DNA of 22,512 nucleotides from an uncultured Sutterella sp. (lineage in GTDB: Bacteria > Pseudomonadota > Gammaproteobacteria > Burkholderiales > Burkholderiaceae_F): positions 1 through 22,512 of the forward strand of contig USAL01000020.1 in the NCBI GenBank assembly GCA_900552545.1. The letters run 5' to 3'. A model generated the notes under the pieces. It searched no databases, was not told the origin of the DNA, and was given only the letters and a program-made list of their open reading frames with translations. Made by a program: the position numbers and the translations under genes. Positions 14,150-20,250 of the stretch are shown piece by piece (position 1 is the first letter of the stretch; each line of letters opens with the position of its first letter).

Positions 14150-14884
14150 ATGCCGATGATTGAAATCAAGAACGTGAGCAAGTGGTACGGCTCATTTCAG
14201 GTTCTGAAGAACTGCAGCACCTCCGTGGAAAAGGGCGAAGTGGTGGTGGTCTGCGGCCCGTCGGGCTCGGGCAAGTCCACGCTCATCAAGACGGTCAATG
14301 CGCTTGAGCCCTTCCAGCAGGGCGAGATTCTCATCAACGGCATCAACGTGGGCGACCCAAAGACCGACCTGCCCAAGCTCCGCAGCCACGTCGGCATGGT
14401 GTTCCAGCACTTCGAGCTCTTCCCGCATCTGACGATTACGGACAATCTGACGCTTGCGCAGATGAAGGTGCTCGGCCGTAGCCGTGAGGAAGCCACTGAA
14501 CGCGGCCTGAAGCTTCTTGACCGCGTGGGCCTTCTGAAGCACGCGCCGAAGTACCCCGGCCAGCTCTCGGGCGGCCAGCAGCAGCGCGTTGCCATCGCCC
14601 GCGCGCTTGCCATGGATCCGGTGTGCATGCTCTTTGACGAGCCCACCTCGGCGCTTGACCCGGAAATGATTAACGAAGTGCTCGACGTGATGGTTGAACT
14701 CGCGCACGAAGGCATGACGATGATGGTCGTCACCCACGAAATGGGCTTTGCCCGCAAGGTGGCCGACCGCGTGGTCTTCATGGAAGCAGGCCAGATTCTC
14801 GAAGACGCCAAGAAGGAGGACTTCTTCGGGGCGCCGCGCTCGGAGCGCGCCCAGCAGTTCCTCTCGAAGATCCTCTCGCACTAA
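14150..14884 (+). CDS. gltL: Glutamate/aspartate-type ABC transporter ATPase (GltL/GlnQ)
   Basis: This 244-residue ATPase has Walker A GPSGSGKST (36-44), Q-loop in GMVFQHFELFPH, signature LSGGQ (139-143), Walker B LFDEP (161-165) and the H-loop His196. Long stretches such as SKWYG-FQVL, KGEVVVVCGPSGSGKSTLIK and DPEMINEVLDVMVELA match E. coli GltL, which powers glutamate/aspartate uptake through GltJK with the binding protein GltI. Here none of those partners is adjacent: a patatin gene lies upstream and lptG downstream on the other strand. The ATPase must therefore work with permeases encoded elsewhere or serve several. AAGGA lies 9 bases before the ATG. A bidirectional terminator follows. 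The substrate specificity is inferred from similarity and could be another polar amino acid. Confidence 0.92.
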   Translation: MPMIEIKNVSKWYGSFQVLKNCSTSVEKGEVVVVCGPSGSGKSTLIKTVNALEPFQQGEILINGINVGDPKTDLPKLRSHVGMVFQHFELFPHLTITDNLTLAQMKVLGRSREEATERGLKLLDRVGLLKHAPKYPGQLSGGQQQRVAIARALAMDPVCMLFDEPTSALDPEMINEVLDVMVELAHEGMTMMVVTHEMGFARKVADRVVFMEAGQILEDAKKEDFFGAPRSERAQQFLSKILSH

Positions 14885-14948
14885 TTCCCTTTCATGCGCC
14901 CCCGGCGCCGGGACGATGTTCCTGCGCGCCATCGGGCCCCGTAAAAAG

Positions 14949-14981
14949 AACGCCGCGGAAATCAGCTCCCGCGGCGTTTTT
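14949..14981. terminator. Bidirectional terminator between gltL and lptG
   Basis: AACGCCGCGG (14949-14958) pairs with CCGCGGCGTT (14969-14978); T runs follow on the plus strand (TTTTT) and, on the minus strand, TTCTTTTT. It sits between two convergent genes. Confidence 0.88.
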
Positions 14982-15007
14982 GTTTCTCGTTTTGTGTTCT
15001 CTCGGCG

Positions 15008-16144
15008 CTAGCGCCTTTCGACGATCCACATCGCCGCGGCCGCAAGCACGAGCATGATGAGCGAGGGCAACGGCGCCACCACCATCGCAGGCCATGTGTT
15101 GAGAATGCCCATGAAGGCAAAGATGTTGTTCAAGGCGTAGAACGAGATGCCGATCATGAGGCCCACGAAGATGCGGATCGACACGCCGCCGCTGCGCACG
15201 TTGAGGTACGCAAAGGGCATCGCCACGGCAAGCATCACGAAGATCGCGATCGGATAGAAGATCTTCGTCCAGAGCGCCACTTCATAGCGCTCGGTCGTCT
15301 GCCGCGTCTGCTTGAGATGTCCGATGTAGCTCCAGAGCTCGGCAATGCCCATGCGCTCGGGCTTGATCGTCAACACGCCCAGGATATCGGGGCGCATCTC
15401 CGAGGGCAGCAGCAGGTCCACGCCCTTCTTGTAGGAGCTTGCCTCGACCATCGGATTCTCGTCGCGCGTCACGCGCGGCAGCGTCTCGACCGTGGCGTCC
15501 TTCAAGTGCCAGCCGGAGCGGGGGATGTAGTTCGCTTCCGGCGCGTGCAGGATGCGCACCAGATCGCCCTTGTCGTTGAATTCAAAGACGCGCCAGGCGC
15601 CCGTGCGGCTATTTTCGCCCGCAATGAGGTTGTGCACGTTCACAAAGCGCATCGTCACCTCGCCCGCCTGGCCGTCGTGCACCGTGTCCTTGGCCCAGAC
15701 GCCCGAGGCGTAGCCACGCGCGGTGAGCGTGCTGTTAAAGAGGATCGTGCGCATTTCGCCACGCATCTTGTCGGCCGCAGGCGTCACCCACTCGCCCAGC
15801 GCATAGGTCATGGCGATGAGCACGACCGCAGGCACCATGAGCATGGCCGCTAGCCTCAGGGGCGAGAGCCCCGCCACGCGCAGAATCGTGAATTCCGAAT
15901 TCGACGCCCAGCGGCTCAACGTATAGACGCCGCCCAGAAGCGCCGCAATCGGCATCACCTCGTAGAGGCGCGAGGGCAACTTCAGGGCGGTCAGAAAGAG
16001 CGCCATGCCGAAGTTGTAGCGGCTGCCGATGTTCTTGGCCTGGCCCACCAGGTCAAAGAACGCAATAAAGAGCACCAGCGAGATCAGGATGAACGCGGTG
16101 GAGACGAGGATCTCCTTGGCAAGGTGGCGCGTGATCACTCTCAT
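15008..16144 (-). CDS. lptG: LPS export ABC transporter permease LptG
   Basis: The 378-residue inner-membrane protein has three N-terminal membrane segments (about 12-32, 60-80, 95-120), a periplasmic beta-jellyroll-type middle (about 130-265) and three C-terminal segments (about 298-378). The pattern VYTLSRWASNSEFTILRVAGLSP, then a conserved AMPFAYLNVRSGG before the last segments, is that of the LptF/LptG permeases. With LptF and the ATPase LptB2 it extracts LPS from the inner membrane and feeds it to LptC and LptA. The ATG at 16144 overlaps the lptF stop by four bases (ATGA), indicating translational coupling. A bidirectional terminator lies downstream. The assignment as LptG follows from its place second in the pair and sequence type. 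Confidence 0.93.
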   Translation of the reverse strand: MRVITRHLAKEILVSTAFILISLVLFIAFFDLVGQAKNIGSRYNFGMALFLTALKLPSRLYEVMPIAALLGGVYTLSRWASNSEFTILRVAGLSPLRLAAMLMVPAVVLIAMTYALGEWVTPAADKMRGEMRTILFNSTLTARGYASGVWAKDTVHDGQAGEVTMRFVNVHNLIAGENSRTGAWRVFEFNDKGDLVRILHAPEANYIPRSGWHLKDATVETLPRVTRDENPMVEASSYKKGVDLLLPSEMRPDILGVLTIKPERMGIAELWSYIGHLKQTRQTTERYEVALWTKIFYPIAIFVMLAVAMPFAYLNVRSGGVSIRIFVGLMIGISFYALNNIFAFMGILNTWPAMVVAPLPSLIMLVLAAAAMWIVERR

Positions 16145-17271
16145 TTCGCATGCCTCCTGTCAAAGAGCCGGTACGGCAACTCGACCAACGCAAGCGGAAT
16201 CCAGCGCTGCAGCCACACGCGCCGCACGAAGAGAAGGGCCGTCAACACGAACACCAGGCCGTTGAGTGTTACAAGCGCCGTGATCCACGACACGCGCTCG
16301 GTCTTCACCCACGTCTCGGCAACCGAAATGCCGTTGAGGTAAAGAATGAAGATGAGGACCGCGAGCACCAGACTGATGCTCTTGCCCGCGCGCGGGTTGG
16401 TATAGGAAAGGGGAATGGCCAAAAGCGCGAGGTTTAGTGCCGCCAGAGGCCAGCACAGGCGCCAGACGAACTCGGCCTTGGCGAGCGGCGTATCAAGCGC
16501 AAGAAGCCTGTCGACCGAGAGCTCCTCGACGTCGCGGCTTGCGTAGGCCTGATCGGCCTTGCTCTGCAGGCGCAGCTCGTAAGTGTCGAAGTCCACCACG
16601 CGCCAGGCCGCGTCTTCAGATGCGCTCGTATCGTAGCGGCGGCCGTTTTTGAGGACCGCATAGCGGATGCCCGAGGGCGTGACACGGATTTCTCCCGATT
16701 CGGCCTTGACGATCGTTTCGCCGCGGCCGTTGCGCTCGCTCATGAAGATGTTCTTGATCTTCGAGCCGTCCTCGCTCACCTCCTCGATGAAGAAGACGCG
16801 GTTGCCGCCCGAGGTTTCAATGAAGCGTCCCGGGGAGATGCGGTTGACGTCGTCGCGCTGCTCGAACTGCTGCGAGGTGCGCTCGATCTGCGCCTTCGAC
16901 CAGGGCGTGATCACCAAGGAGACGACCGCCACGAGCGCCACCATCGGCAGCGCAAAGCGCAGCACCGGCCCCACCCAGCGCAGCAGGCTCAGTCCTCCTG
17001 AGCTGAACCAGACGACCATCTCGCTGTCCTGCCAGCTGCGGATGAGCACCATCAGGATGGCGATGAAAATCGAGAGCGCGAGCAGCGCCGGCAGGTTCGT
17101 GAGCGACGAGTACGCCATCAGCTCGAAGACCGAACGCGAATCGACGCTGCCGCCGGCGGCTTCGCCCAGGATGGTGACGAGCCCCACGGCGAGCACGACC
17201 GAAAAGAGCACCGTAAAGACGCCGCCCGCGCTGCTGGCAAACTCATTGACAAGCAATCGTCTGAAAATCAT
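16141..17271 (-). CDS. lptF: LPS export ABC transporter permease LptF
   Basis: The 376-residue protein begins MIFRRLLVNEFASSAGGVFT, the LptF type of start, with paired hydrophobic segments at about 17-37, 55-80 and 100-122, a periplasmic jellyroll-like region (about 130-265: GNRVFFIEEVSEDGSKIKNIF, GIRYAVLKNGRRYD) and C-terminal segments from about 270. PLSYTNPRAGKSIS before the last membrane pair matches the family. It forms the heterodimeric permease of the LPS exporter with LptG. The gene is first in the lptF-lptG pair and overlaps lptG by four bases. In many relatives the pair is divergent from pepA; here an nhaC-type gene lies upstream on the same strand, separated by 210 bases with hairpins. 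Confidence 0.93.
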   Translation of the reverse strand: MIFRRLLVNEFASSAGGVFTVLFSVVLAVGLVTILGEAAGGSVDSRSVFELMAYSSLTNLPALLALSIFIAILMVLIRSWQDSEMVVWFSSGGLSLLRWVGPVLRFALPMVALVAVVSLVITPWSKAQIERTSQQFEQRDDVNRISPGRFIETSGGNRVFFIEEVSEDGSKIKNIFMSERNGRGETIVKAESGEIRVTPSGIRYAVLKNGRRYDTSASEDAAWRVVDFDTYELRLQSKADQAYASRDVEELSVDRLLALDTPLAKAEFVWRLCWPLAALNLALLAIPLSYTNPRAGKSISLVLAVLIFILYLNGISVAETWVKTERVSWITALVTLNGLVFVLTALLFVRRVWLQRWIPLALVELPYRLFDRRHAK

Positions 17272-17417
17272 GGCGTCAATCGGCGTGCAGGCTCATGAGC
17301 ACTGCGGACAATCGGAAAAGTTGAACTCGCATTCAGGAATTCTAGCCGCGCCCGAAGGCAAACCTTTTGAAAGCGGCTGCAAGGATGAAAACTATTTTGT
17401 GCCAATTGGTGAGCTGT

Positions 17418-17470
17418 GCCCGAGCTAGTGCTCGGGCGCAAAGCGGCGCCTTTTGGCCAAGACGCCGCTT
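17418..17470 (-). terminator. Two hairpins after the nhaC-type gene
   Basis: On the minus strand the first stem is AAGCGGCG / CGCCGCTT (17470-17463 with 17448-17441), ending in TTTGCG; the second is GCCCGAGC-ACTA-GCTCGGGC (17437-17418). They start 12 bases beyond the stop codon and form a likely terminator pair, although the T runs are short. Confidence 0.55.
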
Positions 17471-17481
17471 GTTGCCAACTC

Positions 17482-19041
17482 TTAGTCGGCCGCGTGCACG
17501 TTCATGCGCCGGTAGGCCGGGTTCTTGTTGCCCATGAAGTGCAGCAGGAACGTCGCAGCAATGAGCGACCCGAACGAGACGATGAGCGTCGCGACGAGGT
17601 TCCCGCCGGTAAGGCCAGCCACAAGGTAGCCCACGGCGGCGCAGGCCGCCACGAGCAGTGCGTACGGTATCTGCGTGGAGACGTGCTCGATGTGGTTGCA
17701 CTGCGAGCCTGCCGACGAAAGAATCGTCGTATCCGAAATCGGCGAGCAGTGATCGCCAAAGACCGAGCCCGAGAGCGTGGCCGAGAGAACCACCACGGTG
17801 AGCGACGGGTCAAGGGCCTGAATGATCGGCACCACGATCGGAATCAGGATGCCGAACGTACCCCAGGCCGTGCCCATCGAAAACGAGAGGAATGCCGACA
17901 GGCAGAAGATCACGACGGGCAGCAGCATGGCGCTCATGCCCGTGCTCACCACCAGGTGTTCCATGAAGACCGGCGTCTGCAGAAGATCGCGGCACACGCC
18001 CGAGAGCGTCCAGGCAAGAATGAGGATGATGTTTGCTGGCAGCATCAGCTTCATGCCCTCGACCGAGCCCGAGGCGAATTCCGCAAAGCTCATGAGCTTG
18101 CGGGGAACGTACATGATGAGCGCCACGATCAGCGCGCCGAAGGAGGCGAACACGAGCGAAATCGAGGCCGACGAATTGCCGATGGCGGCCTGGAAGTTGT
18201 GGTACTTCGCATCCGCTCCCCAGTAGCCGCCCGTGTACATCAGTGCGAGCACGGCAAAGGCCATCAAGGCCAGCAGCGGAATCAGCATGTCCCAGATCGT
18301 GCCGCGCGGGTTGTACTTGAGTTTCTCAGCCTTCTCGGCCACGCCGCTCGTGGTGATGCCTTCGGCCGCACGCAGCTCGCTTTTTCTCATCGGCCCGAAG
18401 TCGAGGTTCGTAAAGCAGATGAACGACACCATGAAAATTGCCAGCAGCGCGTAGAGATTCCACGGAATCGTCGCCACGAAGGCGCCGATCTCGCTTTCAA
18501 ACGCACCGGTGTCCTTGAGGCTTGAGCCCACAGCCGCGGCCCAGGAGGAAATGGGCGCGATGATGCACACAGGCGCCGCGGTGCTGTCGATGATGTAGGC
18601 GAGCTTGGCGCGGCTCACCTTGTAGAAGTCCGTGATGGGACGCATCACCGTGCCCACCGTGAGGCAGTTGAAGTAGTCGTCGATGAAGATCGCGATGCCC
18701 AGACCGGCCGTGGCGCCGAGCGAGGACTTTCGACCGCGGATCACCTTGGTCGAGGCCTTGCCGTAGGCGACCGTGCCGCCCGAGAGGCTGATGAGGTACA
18801 CGAGCGCGCCCAAAAGCGAGCAGAAGATGAGGATGTTGAAGTCCACCTTCTTGGCCATGAGCGTAAAGGCCGTCTCGAGCGTACCCATGAGCATGTTCGC
18901 ATCGGTGCCGCAGGCATAGATGAGCGTGCCGGTGAAGATGCCCACGAGCAGCGACGAAAAGACTTCCTTGGTCACGAGCGCCAGGCCGATGGCGACGATC
19001 GGCGGCAAGATGGACCACCATTCGGCGGCATAGGGTTGCAT
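17482..19041 (-). CDS. nhaC: NhaC-family Na+/H+ antiporter
   Basis: The 519-residue membrane protein has about 11-12 hydrophobic segments. FIDDYFNCLTVGTVMRPITD, GTAWGTFGILIPIVVPI and GDHCSPISDTTILSSAGSQC followed by HIEHVSTQIPYAL are hallmarks of the NhaC (PF03553) antiporters. These exchange Na+ for H+, and some relatives (MleN) swap malate for lactate with Na+/H+; the substrate cannot be read from sequence. The ATG at 19041 has AAAGGA nine bases upstream and is preferred over a longer start at 19080. The gene follows the ferredoxin gene by 120 bases on the same strand and is ended by two hairpins. Confidence 0.9.
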   Translation of the reverse strand: MQPYAAEWWSILPPIVAIGLALVTKEVFSSLLVGIFTGTLIYACGTDANMLMGTLETAFTLMAKKVDFNILIFCSLLGALVYLISLSGGTVAYGKASTKVIRGRKSSLGATAGLGIAIFIDDYFNCLTVGTVMRPITDFYKVSRAKLAYIIDSTAAPVCIIAPISSWAAAVGSSLKDTGAFESEIGAFVATIPWNLYALLAIFMVSFICFTNLDFGPMRKSELRAAEGITTSGVAEKAEKLKYNPRGTIWDMLIPLLALMAFAVLALMYTGGYWGADAKYHNFQAAIGNSSASISLVFASFGALIVALIMYVPRKLMSFAEFASGSVEGMKLMLPANIILILAWTLSGVCRDLLQTPVFMEHLVVSTGMSAMLLPVVIFCLSAFLSFSMGTAWGTFGILIPIVVPIIQALDPSLTVVVLSATLSGSVFGDHCSPISDTTILSSAGSQCNHIEHVSTQIPYALLVAACAAVGYLVAGLTGGNLVATLIVSFGSLIAATFLLHFMGNKNPAYRRMNVHAAD

Positions 19042-19161
19042 GTTGCTGTTTCCTTTGGCGGAAAAACGGGGGCCGCGCATGAGAATCCGACCGCCGCGGT
19101 TTCCAATAAAAATAAGAGGAGGGGGAGTTTTTTCTCTTGGTGTGTGTTTAAAGCGCTTTTC

Positions 19162-19455
19162 TTATCGCGTACGGGCGTCGGCGCTCATGATTGCGTCAAG
19201 CCCACGGCCGAACTTGAGCCGGGCGGCCTTGTGCTCGAGCATCTCGCGGGTCTCCCCGCGGGCGGTGTTGACGATGATGCAGCCTTCGATCGGGCAGAGC
19301 TTGCGACACTGCGGCTCATCGTAGGAGCCCACGCATTCGGTGCAGCGGCCCTGACGGATCTGGTAGTGCTCCTCGCCCATGACGATGGCCTCGTTGGGGC
19401 ACTCGGGCTCGCAGACGTCGCAATTGATGCACTCGTCGGTAATGATCAGAGACAC
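19162..19455 (-). CDS. yfhL: YfhL-type 2[4Fe-4S] ferredoxin
   Basis: The 97-residue protein begins MSLIITDECINCDVCEPECP. Cluster motif 1 is C-x2-C-x2-C-x3-C (Cys9, 12, 15, 19); motif 2 is C-x2-C-x8-C-x3-C (Cys38, 41, 50, 54), the long spacing typical of the Allochromatium (Alv/YfhL) group of low-potential ferredoxins. It has a C-terminal tail of about 35 residues. Its electron partner is unknown. The start is GTG at 19455, with GAGG 11 bases upstream; the sequence fits other YfhL starts exactly. It lies 55 bases after coaD on the same strand, a pairing common in betaproteobacteria, and is likely co-transcribed. Confidence 0.92.
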   Translation of the reverse strand: MSLIITDECINCDVCEPECPNEAIVMGEEHYQIRQGRCTECVGSYDEPQCRKLCPIEGCIIVNTARGETREMLEHKAARLKFGRGLDAIMSADARTR

Positions 19456-19510
19456 GGTGTGTGAATCCTCGGCTTGATAATCGAAATGTCCCGGCCTTAG
19501 AGAAGCCGCA

Positions 19511-19996
19511 TCAGTCGCGGCGGGCGAACTTTCTCTGCAGCATTTCGCCCGTCAGGGGCGAGACGAACTTCGAGACGTCGCCTCCCATCGAGGCGATCTC
19601 GCGCACGAAGCTGCCGCTTACGAACTGATGCTCGAGCGCAGGCATCAGAAACACGGTCTCGACCTCGGGCGCAAGCTCGCGGTTCATGCCCGCCAACTGA
19701 AACTCGTACTCGAAGTCGCTTGAAGCGCGCACGCCGCGCACGATGACGCGCGCCTTGTACTCGCGCACAAGGTCGCACAAAAGCCCGTCGTAGCCCACGA
19801 CCGTCACGCCGGACATGCCGCGCGTGAGCGCCCGGGCAAGCTCAAGGCGCTCCTCAAGCGAAAAAAGCGGCTTTTTGCGCGCGCTTTCGGCCACGGCAAG
19901 AATCACGTTTCCAAAAAGCAAAAGCGCACGCGCAAGCACATCCTCGTGCCCGCGCGTCATCGGGTCGAAGGTACCAGGATAAACGGCCAGAACCAT
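19511..19996 (-). CDS. coaD: Phosphopantetheine adenylyltransferase
   Basis: The 161-residue protein has the nucleotidyltransferase motif GTFDPMTRGH (8-17), with the T-x-G-H signature Thr14-Arg-Gly-His17, followed by VRGVRASSDFEYEFQLAGMNR and FVSGSFVREIA, as in CoaD. It transfers AMP from ATP to 4'-phosphopantetheine, the fourth step of CoA synthesis, in the cytoplasm. The length equals the usual family size. The ATG at 19996 is the natural start, though the ribosome-binding site is weak. A TAAAAT box at 20035-20030 may be its -10 box. It is first of a coaD-yfhL pair. Confidence 0.96.
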   Translation of the reverse strand: MVLAVYPGTFDPMTRGHEDVLARALLLFGNVILAVAESARKKPLFSLEERLELARALTRGMSGVTVVGYDGLLCDLVREYKARVIVRGVRASSDFEYEFQLAGMNRELAPEVETVFLMPALEHQFVSGSFVREIASMGGDVSKFVSPLTGEMLQRKFARRD

Positions 19997-20029
19997 GGAT
20001 CAATGGGAAATCTTCAGGGACATCTGTGC

Positions 20030-20035
20030 ATTTTA
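20030..20035 (-). promoter_or_regulatory. Possible -10 box of coaD
   Basis: TAAAAT on the minus strand lies 33 bases before the coaD ATG. The region 17 bases upstream reads AACAGT, a poor -35 box. The claim rests on the -10 match only. Confidence 0.3.
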
Positions 20036-20097
20036 CCAATGCGCGCCGCGGGACTGTTTTCCGCCAGAAGGCGCACCTCGCTGATTTGTCGTGCGAA

Positions 20098-20155
20098 TCA
20101 CCCCTCCCCATCACTCCCCTTCACTCCTTTTCACTCCCCATCACTTCCCTTCACC
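20098..20155. repeat. 10-bp tandem repeat, about 4-5 copies
   Basis: The unit (A/T)TCACTCCCC recurs at 20110, 20120, 20130, 20140 and in part at 20150, with a degenerate copy before it at 20098. It is pyrimidine-rich on the plus strand. It sits in the divergent spacer between coaD and the SWIM-SNF2 gene, about 100 bases before the latter's ATG. Confidence 0.8.
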
Positions 20156-20250
20156 GTCGAAAACCCGCGCACCCTCTGTCCCAAGCAAAGTACACTCGCC
20201 CTGTATTGACGGCTCAAGAGAGCTCTCGCAGCAAGAAAGAAGCACCGCCC

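Noticed and set aside
17416..18525. A 369-codon plus-strand frame
   Set aside because: It is antisense to the nhaC-type gene and His/Arg-rich, as expected of a shadow frame.
20098..20155. The tandem repeat as a CRISPR array
   Set aside because: The unit is only 10 bases with no spacers between copies, so it is a simple tandem repeat.
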